Below are positions 1 to 8,651 of a DNA stretch of 64,000 nt, piece by piece; the stretch's first letter is position 1, and each line of letters starts with the position of its first letter. Below the pieces are notes generated by a model that did no database searches, was not told the DNA's origin, and saw nothing but the letters and a program-made list of their open reading frames with translations. The translations under genes were made by a program, and so were the position numbers. Source of the DNA: Thalassobaculum fulvum (lineage in GTDB: Bacteria; Pseudomonadota; Alphaproteobacteria; Thalassobaculales; Thalassobaculaceae); the NCBI RefSeq assembly GCF_014652915.1, contig NZ_BMZS01000001.1, forward strand, positions 588,252 to 652,251. The letters are read 5' to 3'.

Positions 1-30
1 GAGGCGGCGGGGGATGCATCGGAGCGGCGG

Positions 31-157
31 GTGGGTCCCGGATCGGTCGCGCTGGCGCGAGACCGTCCGGAATGACGAAGAAGAAGGGGATTTGGACCTT
101 CCCACTTTTCGTCATTCCGGACCGGATCGCCGCAGGCGGAACGGATCCGGAACCCAC
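31..157. repeat. REPIN-like double-hairpin repeat, copy 1 (AATGACG subtype)
   Basis: Outer arms GTGGGTCCCGG and CCGGAACCCAC face each other. Inner arms CCGGAATGACG and CGTCATTCCGG are also inverted. Each arm can fold on itself. It lies just upstream of the permease gene and downstream of whatever gene precedes the window. Confidence 0.75.
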
Positions 158-186
158 GCAGCGACGGGTGCGAGGAGGGCTGCCAG

Positions 187-1131
187 GTGGACCTGATCGA
201 GGTGTTCCTCACCGCCGGGTTCTGGGCGGCGATGATTCGGATCGCCTGCCCGCTGATCCTCGGCACGCTGGGCGAGCTGATCTGCGAGCGCGCAGGGGTG
301 CTGAACCTCGGCATCGAGGGCATCATGACCGCCGGCGCCATGGCCGGCTGGATGTGGGTCTACCAGGGCGGCGATCTGTGGGGCGGGGTGCTGTTCGCGG
401 CGTTCGTCGGCGCGGCCTTCGGGCTGATGCACTCGGGCTTCACGGTCTATCTCGGGCTGTCGCAGCACGTCGCCGGCATCGGGCTGACCATGTTCGCCTC
501 GGCGCTCAGCTTCTTCACCTTCCGGATGCTGCTGCCGTCCAGCACCACGCCGCCGAAGATCCAGCCGTTCCAGCAGATCAAGGTGCCGGGGCTGAGCGAC
601 CTGCCGTTCGTCGGCGACGCGTTCCTGAACCACACGCCGCTGACCTATGCCACCTTCCTGGCGGTGCCGGCGGTGATCTGGGTGCTGTACCGCACGCCGG
701 TCGGCCTGGCGGTGCGGATGGCGGGCGAGAACCCGGTGGCGGTCGAGGCCCAGGGCATCGACGTGCTGGCGGTGCGCTGCGGGGCGGTGATGGCCGGCTC
801 GGCGCTGATGGCGGTCGGCGGCGCCTACCTGACCATGTCGGCGTTCGACGCCTTCTATTTCGGCATGGTCAACGGCCGGGGGTGGATCTGCGTCGCCCTG
901 GTGATCTTCGCGTCGTGGCGGCCCGGCAAGGCGCTGCTCGGCGCCCTGCTGTTCGCCGGGCTCGACGCCCTGCAGGTCCGGGCCCAGCAGTTCGCCGGCG
1001 GCGCCATCCCCTACCAGTTCTTCCTGATGCTGCCCTACCTGCTCAGCATCGCCGCCATGGTGGTGATGGCCCGCAAGGCGCGCTATCCCAAGGCCCTGCT
1101 GGTGCCGTACCGCCGCGGCGAGCGGCACTGA
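187..1131 (+). CDS. ABC transporter permease, nucleoside/nucleobase (simple-sugar) type
   Basis: A 314-residue integral membrane protein of the BPD_transp_2 family, the second permease of BmpA-type nucleoside or purine importers. The N-terminal stretch with ICERAGVLNLGIEGIM near residues 33-48 is the family signature, followed by about eight hydrophobic segments. The start is GTG at 187, with a strong AGGAGG-like site about 9 bases upstream; no in-frame ATG fits the conserved N-terminus better. The partner permease, ATPase and binding protein should lie left of the window. A cytosine deaminase-like gene follows after 22 bases, which suggests import of a pyrimidine or purine base followed by deamination. 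The substrate is inferred from family and context. Confidence 0.88.
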   Translation: MDLIEVFLTAGFWAAMIRIACPLILGTLGELICERAGVLNLGIEGIMTAGAMAGWMWVYQGGDLWGGVLFAAFVGAAFGLMHSGFTVYLGLSQHVAGIGLTMFASALSFFTFRMLLPSSTTPPKIQPFQQIKVPGLSDLPFVGDAFLNHTPLTYATFLAVPAVIWVLYRTPVGLAVRMAGENPVAVEAQGIDVLAVRCGAVMAGSALMAVGGAYLTMSAFDAFYFGMVNGRGWICVALVIFASWRPGKALLGALLFAGLDALQVRAQQFAGGAIPYQFFLMLPYLLSIAAMVVMARKARYPKALLVPYRRGERH

Positions 1132-1153
1132 CGATCGTTCCGGGAGGTCAACC

Positions 1154-2425
1154 ATGCTCGACCTGATCCTGCGCCGCGCCGTCCTGCCGTCCGGCGGCGA
1201 GCCGGTCGACATCGGCGTGAAGGATGGTCGGATCGCCGAGCTGCGGCCGAACCTTCAGGCGTCGGCGGCCGAGGAGATCGACGCCGAGGGTCGGCTGGTC
1301 ACCGCGCCGTTCGTCGACTCGCACTTCCACATGGACTCGACCCTCAGCTATGGCCTGCCGCGGGTCAACGAATCCGGCACCCTGCTGGAGGGCATTGCGC
1401 TCTGGGGCGAGCTGAAGCCGGAGCTGACCGCCGAGTCCGTGAAGCAACGGGCCCGGCGGCTGTGCCGCTGGTCGATCGCCCGCGGGACCCTGGCGATCCG
1501 CAGCCATGTCGACACCTCCGACCCCAGCCTGCTGGCGGTACAGGCGCTGCTGGAGGTGCGCGACGAGATGAAGCCGTGGATCGACGTGCAGCTCGTGGCG
1601 TTTCCGCAGGACGGGGTCCTGCGGACGCCGGGCGGGCGCGAGAGCCTGGAACGGGCGCTCGACCTCGGGGTCGACGTGGTCGGCGGCATCCCGCATTTCG
1701 AGCGCACCATGGCCGACGGCGCGGAGTCGGTGCGGCTGCTGTGCGAGATCGCGGCCGAGCGCGGCCTGCGGGTCGACATGCATTGCGACGAGAGCGACGA
1801 CCCGCTGTCGCGCCATGTCGAGAGCCTGGCCTATCAGACCCGGCGGCTCGGCCTGCACGGCCGGGTCGCAGGCTCGCACCTGACCTCCATGCACTCCATG
1901 GACAACTACTACGTCTCCAAGCTGATCCCGCTGATCGCCGAGGCCGGGCTGCACGCCATCCCGAACCCGCTGATCAACATCACCCTGCAGGGCCGCCACG
2001 ACACCTATCCGAAGCGCCGCGGCATGACCCGGGTGAAGGAGCTGATGGCCGCCGGGGTGAACGTCGCCTTCGGCCACGACTGCGTCATGGACCCGTGGTA
2101 CCCGCTCGGCAGCCACGACATGCTGGAGGTCGCGAGCATGGGCCTGCACGTCGGGCAGATGACCGGACGCGCGGAAATGCTGGCCTGTTTCGATGCCGTC
2201 ACGGTCAACGGGGCGAAGGCGCTGGGGCTCGACGGCTACGGGCTGGCGCCCGGTTGCCGGGCCGACATGGTGCTGCTGCAGTGCCGCAGCCCGATCGAGG
2301 CGCTGCGCCTGCGCCCGGTCCGGCTCGCGGTGATCCGCGCCGGCAAGGTGATCGCCCGCACGGCGGCGGCCGATCCGGTGCTGACCTTGGGCGGGGCCGA
2401 GGAGACGGTCAGCCTGGACTTCTGA
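1154..2425 (+). CDS. Cytosine deaminase-like amidohydrolase
   Basis: A 423-residue metal-dependent amidohydrolase of the CodA branch. The HFH metal motif is at residues 57-59. A conserved histidine follows in SHVDT and another in DMHCDE. The GHDCVMDPWYPLG motif near residue 308 carries the catalytic aspartate and closely matches the CodA signature. The predicted reaction is hydrolytic deamination of cytosine, or of a related base such as isoguanine, in the cytoplasm. The start ATG has GGGAGG 7 bases upstream. It is probably co-transcribed with the upstream permease. The family call is firm; the exact base is not decided by sequence alone. Confidence 0.88.
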   Translation: MLDLILRRAVLPSGGEPVDIGVKDGRIAELRPNLQASAAEEIDAEGRLVTAPFVDSHFHMDSTLSYGLPRVNESGTLLEGIALWGELKPELTAESVKQRARRLCRWSIARGTLAIRSHVDTSDPSLLAVQALLEVRDEMKPWIDVQLVAFPQDGVLRTPGGRESLERALDLGVDVVGGIPHFERTMADGAESVRLLCEIAAERGLRVDMHCDESDDPLSRHVESLAYQTRRLGLHGRVAGSHLTSMHSMDNYYVSKLIPLIAEAGLHAIPNPLINITLQGRHDTYPKRRGMTRVKELMAAGVNVAFGHDCVMDPWYPLGSHDMLEVASMGLHVGQMTGRAEMLACFDAVTVNGAKALGLDGYGLAPGCRADMVLLQCRSPIEALRLRPVRLAVIRAGKVIARTAAADPVLTLGGAEETVSLDF

Positions 2426-2442
2426 GGTCGGTGGCCCCGGGG

Positions 2443-2576
2443 CTCGTCGCTCCGTGGGTCCCGGCTCTCCGCGGCTGCGCCGCTGCGGCCGGGATGAGGG
2501 GGGATGAAAGTCTTCCGACGCCCTCATCCCGGACGGCCGCGCCTGCGCGGGCGAGCCGGGACCCATGAGCCGACGG
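2443..2576. repeat. REPIN-like double-hairpin repeat, copy 2 (GATGAGG subtype)
   Basis: Left arm runs CGTCGCTCCGTGGGTCCCGG to CCGGGATGAGG, and the right arm CCTCATCCCGG to CCGGGACCCATG with CCGACG beyond. Each arm is itself a hairpin (inner stem GCGGC/GCCGC in the left arm). It sits between two convergent genes. Confidence 0.8.
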
Positions 2577-2593
2577 CTGCTCCGCTCCGGTCC

Positions 2594-3055
2594 TCACGCC
2601 GCTCCGGCCCGCCATTCGGACAGCGGAATGAAGCTCGGCACCTTGCGCGGCGCCTCCGGCAGCATCGCGATGAACTCCAGGGAATGGCCGTCCGGGTCGT
2701 CGAAGTAGACGCTGGCGGCCGGCATCCAGCTCAGTACCACCGGCTCGTCGATCGGCTCCTGGCCGTTCTTGGTCGGCGTCAGCCCGGCGGCCTTGAGGAC
2801 GTCGACCGACCGCTCGACGTCCTCCAGCGCCACGTTGAAGGCGATGTGCAGCCGCATCGACATCGGCGCCGTGCCGACGCCCCACAGCCCCAGCATCGCG
2901 GTGTCGGGCTTCGGCACCCAGAAGAACGCGACGTTGCGGTCCTTCACGACATGGGCCAGCGGCAGTCCGAGGACGTCGCGGTAGAAGGCGATCGAGCGGT
3001 CCAGGTCGCGGACCGTGAGGTGGGCCTCGTACAGGCCCCTGATGGGGACGATCAT
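2594..3055 (-). CDS. VOC-family (glyoxalase/dioxygenase fold) protein
   Basis: A 153-residue vicinal-oxygen-chelate protein with two beta-alpha-beta-beta-beta halves. Probable metal ligands are His in YEAHLTV near residue 11, His in MRLHIAF and Glu in SLEFIAM near the end. The N-terminal pattern DLDRSIAFYRDVLGL is typical of the family. The chosen start is ATG at 3055, with AGGTGA about 5 bases upstream; an in-frame GTG at 3064 is less likely. The ribosome-binding site lies inside a perfect 48-bp palindrome that begins at the base next to the start codon, so expression may be controlled there. Substrate unknown. Confidence 0.85.
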   Translation of the reverse strand: MIVPIRGLYEAHLTVRDLDRSIAFYRDVLGLPLAHVVKDRNVAFFWVPKPDTAMLGLWGVGTAPMSMRLHIAFNVALEDVERSVDVLKAAGLTPTKNGQEPIDEPVVLSWMPAASVYFDDPDGHSLEFIAMLPEAPRKVPSFIPLSEWRAGAA

Positions 3056-3103
3056 GACAGTCACCTATTTTACAAGATAAATCTTGTAAAATAGGTGACT
3101 GTC
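3056..3103. promoter_or_regulatory. Perfect 48-bp AT-rich palindrome over the RBS of the VOC gene
   Basis: A 23-base arm, its exact reverse complement and a 2-base AA centre. The core reads TTTTACAAGAT-AA-ATCTTGTAAAA. It is about one-third GC in a region otherwise well over 65 percent GC. It abuts the start codon at 3055 and contains the Shine-Dalgarno sequence. It could be a repressor operator, a leader hairpin that hides the RBS, or a mobile-element end. No divergent gene uses it on the other side. Confidence 0.85.
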
Positions 3104-3135
3104 GAGCTCCGACAAGAGAGTTCCGGTGCGATAGG

Positions 3136-3250
3136 TGGATTCCGGAGTCCGTTACGCGGCTCCGGAATGACGAAGGAGGGGGAGGGGCGGACGTTCACCC
3201 CAATCCGTCATCCCGGTGCGTTCGCGAAGCGGGCGACTCCGGGATCCATG
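3136..3250. repeat. REPIN-like double-hairpin repeat, copy 3 (AATGACG subtype)
   Basis: Left arm ATTCCGGAGTCC to GGCTCCGGAATGACG and right arm CCGTCATCCCGG to CTCCGGGATCCAT. It lies between the VOC promoter palindrome and the end of the Gfo/Idh gene. The arms are less well matched than in other copies. Confidence 0.65.
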
Positions 3251-3284
3251 GTGCCGCCCGTGCCCCTCTCTGCCCCGGTCCCCC

Positions 3285-4469
3285 TCAAGCCAGCGGGATC
3301 TTCGTCTCCCGGCCGCCGTCCTCGGCCGAGACGTAGCCGGCGTAGATCGTGGCGATGGTGTCGGCGGCGAGGCCGCTGTCGCTCTCGGCCGGCTCGCCAT
3401 GGGCGACGGTGCGGTAGAACGCCTCGATCTCCTGCGGGAAGCCGTTGGTGTGGTCCTCGTCCGGGACTGCGGGCGCCCAGCCCTGCTTGGTGCCGAGCTT
3501 CTCGACCAGGTAGACGTCCGCGAACGCCGCCTCGTCGGGGTTGTAGGTCCGCATGGTGTCGTTCGGGTTGATGTTGCAGACGGCGCGGTGGTTGTTGGCC
3601 ATCACCTCGAGCCGGTTCTTGATGCCGCCCATCACGATCTCCGAGGCGAACACGGTGGCCAGCGTGCCGTCCTCGAAGGTGACGTGCAGCATCGCCGCGT
3701 CCTCGATGTCGTTGTAGTCGGTGCGCAGGTGCCCGGCGTCGCGGTAGCCGGGCAGGCGGGTCAGTTCGTGGATGCGGGCGCTGACCGTGGCCGGGCGGAT
3801 CGGCCTGCCGTCGCGCGCCCTGCCCTCGACCCGCTTCAGGTACAGCAGCGCGCTCAGCGGGTGGCAGCCCTTGCCGACCGCCGAGCCGCCGCCGGCGAAC
3901 TTCCAGTGGCCGTAGGCCGGCGAGTGCGAGCCCGAATGCCCCTGCTCGCCGTGCATCCACAGGATCTGCGCGCCGGTCTTCTCGATCACCTCGCGCTCCT
4001 TCTGGACCGCCGGCATGTACACCCAGTTCTCGGCGTACAGCACGTCGGCATTCGACTCCGCCTCGGCGTCCAGGATCCGCTTCACGCTGGCCATGGCGGC
4101 ATCGAGCGCCGCTTGCTTCGGCCAGGTCCGGCCGTCGAAGCCGTCGCTGCCGTCGCCGAAGAAGCCGGTGAACGGCTTCTCGACGATCGGGTAGACCCCG
4201 CGCCGCAGCGCCGCGATCGCCATCGCCTCGTGGGTCACCGGCGGGGTGCAGACGTGCACCACGTCGACCTGGTCGAGCAGGGCGTCGAGGTCGTCGAACA
4301 CCGCGATGCCGCGCGGCCCGGCGAACGCCTCGGCGCTGTCGCGGCTGCGGGAATGCACGCCGATCACCTCCGGCGAGGCTCCGTACACCCGCTCGACCGC
4401 CGCGTAGTGGAACGAAGCGGCGAACCGCGACCCGACGATGCCCGCTCTGACCCGCGTCTTCTGGCGCAT
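3285..4469 (-). CDS. Gfo/Idh/MocA-family NAD(P)-dependent oxidoreductase
   Basis: A 394-residue Rossmann-fold oxidoreductase. The nucleotide-binding start is AGIVGSRFAASFH near residues 9-21, and the family EKP motif occurs in IVEKPFTG near residue 92. The C-terminal domain is the usual antiparallel sheet. These enzymes oxidise or reduce sugars, inositols or related polyols. ATG at 4469 is chosen because GGGGGGAAG lies just upstream and the Rossmann strand follows at once; reading further upstream would translate the neighbouring repeat. It stands alone between two repeat copies. Substrate not determined. Confidence 0.85.
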   Translation of the reverse strand: MRQKTRVRAGIVGSRFAASFHYAAVERVYGASPEVIGVHSRSRDSAEAFAGPRGIAVFDDLDALLDQVDVVHVCTPPVTHEAMAIAALRRGVYPIVEKPFTGFFGDGSDGFDGRTWPKQAALDAAMASVKRILDAEAESNADVLYAENWVYMPAVQKEREVIEKTGAQILWMHGEQGHSGSHSPAYGHWKFAGGGSAVGKGCHPLSALLYLKRVEGRARDGRPIRPATVSARIHELTRLPGYRDAGHLRTDYNDIEDAAMLHVTFEDGTLATVFASEIVMGGIKNRLEVMANNHRAVCNINPNDTMRTYNPDEAAFADVYLVEKLGTKQGWAPAVPDEDHTNGFPQEIEAFYRTVAHGEPAESDSGLAADTIATIYAGYVSAEDGGRETKIPLA

Positions 4470-4531
4470 TCGACTTCCCCCCGATTGCTGGGCTTTTCCG
4501 GAGCCTCGCCCGCCCAGCCCGGCGGGGCAAG

Positions 4532-4679
4532 TCGCGGAGCGGCGGGTGGGTTCCGGAGCCGGGTGCTGACGCACCCTCTCCGGAATGACAAAATGGGTGG
4601 GTGCCCGCCCCCCTCCTGTCGTCATCCCGGAGAGTCCCGGCCTCATGCCGGGACGGCTCCGGGACCCACGAAGCGACGG
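4532..4679. repeat. REPIN-like double-hairpin repeat, copy 4 (mosaic)
   Basis: Left arm GTGGGTTCCGG to CTCCGGAATGAC and right arm GTCGTCATCCCGG to CCGGGACCCACGAAGCGACG. The left arm is of the AATGACG subtype and the right arm ends like the GGGACCC subtype, so this copy looks mosaic. It separates prpF from the Gfo/Idh gene. Confidence 0.75.
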
Positions 4680-4710
4680 ACACTCAGGAAGTGCGGACAG
4701 CGGGCAACGG

Positions 4711-5829
4711 TTACGGGATCAGCACCTCGCCCTGCATCAGCCGGCGGGCGGTGCGGAACACCAGCGCGCTCTTCGCCTCGCCGTCCTCGACCTCGGCGCC
4801 GACCGACAGCACGCCCGACGGGTTCGCCACCCGAACCTCGTCGCCGCCGGAAGCGCGGGCGAGCGCGTGGGCGACGGTGCCCGGCAGCCGGGCCGCCACC
4901 CCCAGGCACATCGCCCCGGTCAGCGGCACCGCCCGGTGGGCGCGCTCCATCGAGATCATGCGGACCGCGATGTCCTGGGCGACGGCGCCGACCGTCTGGC
5001 CGTCGAGCGTCGTGTAGCCCGCCGGGGCCGCCAGCATCGCGACCTTGGGCACCGACAGCGGCGCGTCGTCGGGTCGGGCCGCCATGCCCATGGCGACCGC
5101 GGCCCGCCGGCGGATCCAGTCGAGGGCGGCCATGACCTGCGGGCGGGCCTCGATGGCGTCCGGCAGCTCGGCGCCGGTCAGCCCGAGATTCCCGGCCGCC
5201 ACGAACACGATCGGGTTGGCGGCGTCGACCATGCTGACGGGTACCGGGCCGAAGCCGGGCACGTCGAGCACGTCGCGCGGCTTGCCGGTCGGCAGCAGCC
5301 GGCCGGTGCCGGCGCCGCCGGGATCCAGGAAGTCGAGCCGGATGCGCGCGCCGGTGCCGGCGACCCCGGCGATCGCGAAGTCGCCGGTCACCACCGCCTT
5401 GCCGCCGGCGACCGGGAACCGGGCGTGGATCACCTTGGACGTATTCACCTGGTGGATCCGGACCAGGGCCTCGCCGTCGCCGGCCGCGACCAGGCCCTCG
5501 TCGACCGCGAACGGGCCGACCGCCGAGGACAGGTTGCCGCAGTTGCTGGCCCAGTCGACCACCGGCCGGTCCACCGAGACCTGGGCGAAGGTGTAGTCGA
5601 CGTCGCAGTCCGGCCGGGTCGGCGGGCCGATGATCACCGCCTTGGACAGCGACGAGATGCCGCCGCCCATGCCGTCGAGCTGGCGGCCGTAGGGATCCGG
5701 GCTGCCGATCACCGACAGCAGGATCGGATCGAGGACGGACCGGTCGGCCGGCAGGTCGCGGGCGTGGAAGAACACGCCCTTGCTGGAGCCGCCGCGCATG
5801 AACACGGCCGGGATCGCGCGCTGGCTCAT
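4711..5829 (-). CDS. PrpF-domain isomerase (aconitate/methylitaconate/oxalomesaconate tautomerase type)
   Basis: A 372-residue PrpF-family protein with the duplicated diaminopimelate-epimerase-like fold. The family start motif AVFMRGGSSKGVFF is at residues 8-21, followed by DGMGGGISSLSK and ASNCGNLSSAVGP. Members isomerise tricarboxylic or dicarboxylic acids such as trans-aconitate, methylitaconate or 4-oxalomesaconate. No 2-methylcitrate or gallate-pathway genes sit beside it, so the substrate is open. ATG at 5829 is 4 bases after the hydrolase stop, with AAAGG inside that gene, so translation is probably coupled. It is the last gene of a five-gene leftward run beginning at 9122. Confidence 0.87.
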   Translation of the reverse strand: MSQRAIPAVFMRGGSSKGVFFHARDLPADRSVLDPILLSVIGSPDPYGRQLDGMGGGISSLSKAVIIGPPTRPDCDVDYTFAQVSVDRPVVDWASNCGNLSSAVGPFAVDEGLVAAGDGEALVRIHQVNTSKVIHARFPVAGGKAVVTGDFAIAGVAGTGARIRLDFLDPGGAGTGRLLPTGKPRDVLDVPGFGPVPVSMVDAANPIVFVAAGNLGLTGAELPDAIEARPQVMAALDWIRRRAAVAMGMAARPDDAPLSVPKVAMLAAPAGYTTLDGQTVGAVAQDIAVRMISMERAHRAVPLTGAMCLGVAARLPGTVAHALARASGGDEVRVANPSGVLSVGAEVEDGEAKSALVFRTARRLMQGEVLIP

Positions 5830-5833
5830 GGCG

Positions 5834-6712
5834 TCAGGCCTTTCCCGCGAAGAAGCGGCGGATCTCGGCGGCGGCCAGGTCCGGCTCCTCGACGTGCACG
5901 AAGTGGCCGGAGCCCTCGGCGAAGCCGATCTCGACGTCCGAGAAATACTCCGGCAGCACGTCGGCCCATTCAGAGCGCAGCACCGGGTCGTGCCGGCCCC
6001 ACAGCACCCGGGACGGCACCTCGATCACCGGCGGCTTCGGCGCGGTGCCGGCCATGGTGGCCAGCCGGCCGGCATTGGCCGAGACGTACCAGTTGAAGCC
6101 GCCCTGCAGGTTGCCGGGCCGCAGGAAGTTGTCGACCCAACGCTCCAGCACGTCGTCGAACGCGTCCTTGCGGTGGCACCAGTGCTTCAGGAAGTGGCCG
6201 ATATAGGCCCGGCAGCTGTCGCGGCTGGCCCCGACGAGGTCGGCGGCGAACGGCATCTGGTGGAAGGTCTGGTACCAGATCTCGTTGATGTGGCCGGGCG
6301 CGCGCCAGCGCTGGCCGACCCCGTGGGTCGGGCAGTTGAAGAAGAACAGCCCGGCGGCGCGCTCCGGGTAGCGCACGCCGATCCGCTGCAGCACGTAGGC
6401 GGCGACGTCGTGGCCGACGAAGCCGGCGCGCTCCAGCCCGATGGCGTCCATCAGCGCGACGATGTCGTCGGCCAGGACATCGGCACCGGCCCGGTCCGAC
6501 CGCCCGGCATCCGGGTTGCCGCTCTGGCCGAAGCCGCGGAAGTCGGGGGCCAGCAGCCGGAACCCGTCGGACAGCCGCTCGATCACCGGCTCCCAGGTCG
6601 CCCAGAACTCCGGCCAGCCGTGCAGCAGCAGCAGCGGCGGCCCGTCGCCGGCCTCGGCCAGGTGCATGGGAAAGCCGTTGATCTTGTGGAACGAGTGGCG
6701 GATGCCGGTCAC
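5834..6712 (-). CDS. Alpha/beta-fold hydrolase, epoxide hydrolase/haloacetate dehalogenase type
   Basis: A 292-residue hydrolase. The oxyanion motif HGWPE is at residues 31-35. The nucleophile elbow is GHDVA near residue 102, where Asp replaces the usual Ser. The catalytic His is in GSGHFVHVEEP near residue 270. An Asp nucleophile with HGWPE indicates a covalent alkyl-enzyme mechanism, as in soluble epoxide hydrolases and haloacetate dehalogenases. The start is GTG at 6712, with AAGGAG 6 bases upstream. It lies between corA and prpF in a tight leftward run. Epoxide or haloacid as substrate is inferred from motif type only. Confidence 0.85.
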   Translation of the reverse strand: MTGIRHSFHKINGFPMHLAEAGDGPPLLLLHGWPEFWATWEPVIERLSDGFRLLAPDFRGFGQSGNPDAGRSDRAGADVLADDIVALMDAIGLERAGFVGHDVAAYVLQRIGVRYPERAAGLFFFNCPTHGVGQRWRAPGHINEIWYQTFHQMPFAADLVGASRDSCRAYIGHFLKHWCHRKDAFDDVLERWVDNFLRPGNLQGGFNWYVSANAGRLATMAGTAPKPPVIEVPSRVLWGRHDPVLRSEWADVLPEYFSDVEIGFAEGSGHFVHVEEPDLAAAEIRRFFAGKA

Positions 6713-6739
6713 GCGGTTCTCCTTGCGGCCAAGGCGTGG

Positions 6740-7708
6740 CTACAGCCAGCCGATGCGGCGGAACACCAGATACGGGAGGACGGCCGAGGTGGCCATCAGC
6801 GACAGGGCGAAGGGATAGCCCCAGGGCCAGTCCAGTTCCGGCATGAAGTGGAAGTTCATGCCGTAGATCGAGGCGATCACCGTCGGCGGCAGGAACACCA
6901 GGGTGGCGATCGAGACGATCTTGATGATGGTGTTCTGCTCGTTGCTGATCATGCCGAGGGTGGCGTCGAGCAGGAAGGTCACCCGGTCGGCCAGGAAATG
7001 CGCGTGGTCGGTCAGCGAGGTGACGTCGCGGCCGAGGGTCTTGATCCGGCCGCGCACCTCCTTGCCGGTCCTGCCGCCCAGCGTGGCCTGGCCGAGATAG
7101 GTGGCGAGCCGGCCGATGCTCAGCAGGCTCTCCTGGATCTTGGCGTTCAATTCGCCCTTGCGACCGATCTCGCGCAGCACGTCCTGGTACTCGATCTCGC
7201 TCTGGCGGCGGGCGGCCCGCGGCAGGAACACCTTCACCGACAGGGCGTCCATTTCCACCGACAGCCGCTCCAGGGTGTCGGCGGCGCGGTCGATCACGGC
7301 GTCCAGCAGGCCGGTCAGGACGCCGGCGGCGTCCTCGTCGGCGCCGGGTTTCTGGCAGCGCGCGGCGAACAGCTCGAAGGAGCGCGGCTCGCTGTAGCGG
7401 ATGGTGACCAGCCGGTCGGGCGTCAGCACGAAGGTGATTGGACGGGCGACCGGTTCCTCGGTGTCGGTCCTCGAGAGCACCGTCGCCGTCATGAACAGGC
7501 TGCCGTTGTCCTGGTAGAGCCGGCTCGAGGCCTCGATCTCCTGCATCTCCGCATGGGTCGGGACGTCGATGCCGATCGCCTGCTCGACCAGCGTCTCCTC
7601 GTCCGGGGTCGGGCGGAGCATGTCGATCCAGACCGCGCCGGCCGGGATCCCGGTGGCGCCCGCGATCCGGTTCAGGCGTCGGTCCTGTCTCACGTAGACG
7701 TCCAGCAT
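6740..7708 (-). CDS. corA: CorA-family divalent cation transporter
   Basis: A 322-residue protein with the CorA layout: a cytoplasmic alpha/beta N-terminal domain, a long helix, and two C-terminal membrane helices. The selectivity motif YGMN is at residues 282-285, followed by the loop FHFMPELDWPWGYP and the final membrane segment. It should transport Mg2+, or Co2+/Ni2+, as a pentamer in the inner membrane. ATG at 7708 has AGGAG 7 bases upstream. The next gene in the run starts 27 bases downstream of the stop. Why a transporter sits among detoxification-type enzymes is unclear. Confidence 0.92.
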   Translation of the reverse strand: MLDVYVRQDRRLNRIAGATGIPAGAVWIDMLRPTPDEETLVEQAIGIDVPTHAEMQEIEASSRLYQDNGSLFMTATVLSRTDTEEPVARPITFVLTPDRLVTIRYSEPRSFELFAARCQKPGADEDAAGVLTGLLDAVIDRAADTLERLSVEMDALSVKVFLPRAARRQSEIEYQDVLREIGRKGELNAKIQESLLSIGRLATYLGQATLGGRTGKEVRGRIKTLGRDVTSLTDHAHFLADRVTFLLDATLGMISNEQNTIIKIVSIATLVFLPPTVIASIYGMNFHFMPELDWPWGYPFALSLMATSAVLPYLVFRRIGWL

Positions 7709-7735
7709 GCCCCGCTCCTGGATCCGGCCGCCATC

Positions 7736-8626
7736 TCAGAGGCTTTCGTCGGTCGGGCGGTAGAGATAGCCGCCGCCGGCGCGCTCGATCCGGGCGAAGC
7801 CGGGAAACGGCACATGGGCGCCGGTGACCCGGATGCCGTCGGTCGCGACTTCGTCCAGGATCCGCCGGCGGGTCGCGACGGCGGTCTCCGGGTCGACGTC
7901 GAACACGAAATACCAGTCGGGCCGGGCCATCTGCAGCGCCGGCAGGTGCACGACGTCGCCCCAGATCAGCAGCGGGTCGGACCCGTCGATGCGGTAGCCG
8001 ACATGCCCCGGGGTGTGGCCCGGCAGCGCGACCATGGTGATCCCCGGCACCACTTCCGCGCCGGGATTGGCGATCGTGGTCCGCCCGCTGTGGGTCGCGA
8101 AGCCCTTGCGGGCCATGTCGAGCTGGCCGCGCTGCAGCTCGCTGAGCTGCTCGGGCGCGTCCCAGAACGCCCGTTCCGCCTCCGAGACGATCATCTCGGC
8201 GTTCGGGAACACGCTGCGGTCGCCGTCGTACAGGCCGGCCACGTGGTCGCCGTGCATGTGCGTCATCAGCACGGCGTCGACGTCCTCCGGCCGCAGTCCG
8301 GCGGCGGCCATCGCCTGCAGCAGGTGGCCCAGGCCCGGGCCGCGGATGGTGCCGTTGCCGGAGTCGACGAGGTACAGCCGGTCCGGCCCGACGACCGCGA
8401 AGGCGTTGACCGACACCGCGAGGTCGCGGGCGTCGACCCCGCGCGGGGCGGCCACCGGCAACGCGTCGTCCAGCGCGACGCCAGGCAGCCGGGACAGGTC
8501 GAAGTCGACATGCCCGTCGCACAGCGCGACGACGCGGTAGCCGCCGGCGTCGGTCGCCACCGACCGGCCGGCGGATCGCCTTATGCCGGCGGTGACCGGT
8601 GCCTCGGTGGTGCTGTCGCTCTGCAT
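7736..8626 (-). CDS. MBL-fold metallo-hydrolase
   Basis: A 296-residue metallo-beta-lactamase-fold hydrolase. The zinc motif MTHMHGDHVAGL lies near the middle, with a later His in ALPGHTPGHVGYR and a final Asp in LIWGDVVHLP. The arrangement resembles methyl-parathion-hydrolase or lactonase-like members, which cleave esters, lactones or phosphotriesters. ATG at 8626 has GGGAGG 8 bases upstream. It is the second gene of the leftward run. The residues after the start are low-complexity and not conserved-looking, so the start is slightly uncertain. Confidence 0.86.
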   Translation of the reverse strand: MQSDSTTEAPVTAGIRRSAGRSVATDAGGYRVVALCDGHVDFDLSRLPGVALDDALPVAAPRGVDARDLAVSVNAFAVVGPDRLYLVDSGNGTIRGPGLGHLLQAMAAAGLRPEDVDAVLMTHMHGDHVAGLYDGDRSVFPNAEMIVSEAERAFWDAPEQLSELQRGQLDMARKGFATHSGRTTIANPGAEVVPGITMVALPGHTPGHVGYRIDGSDPLLIWGDVVHLPALQMARPDWYFVFDVDPETAVATRRRILDEVATDGIRVTGAHVPFPGFARIERAGGGYLYRPTDESL

Positions 8627-8651
8627 CGCATGCCTCCCGGGTTTCGCGACG

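Noticed and set aside
4470-4646. An earlier start for the Gfo/Idh gene
   Set aside because: The extra 59 residues would be translated from a repeat copy, and a good ribosome-binding site precedes ATG 4469.
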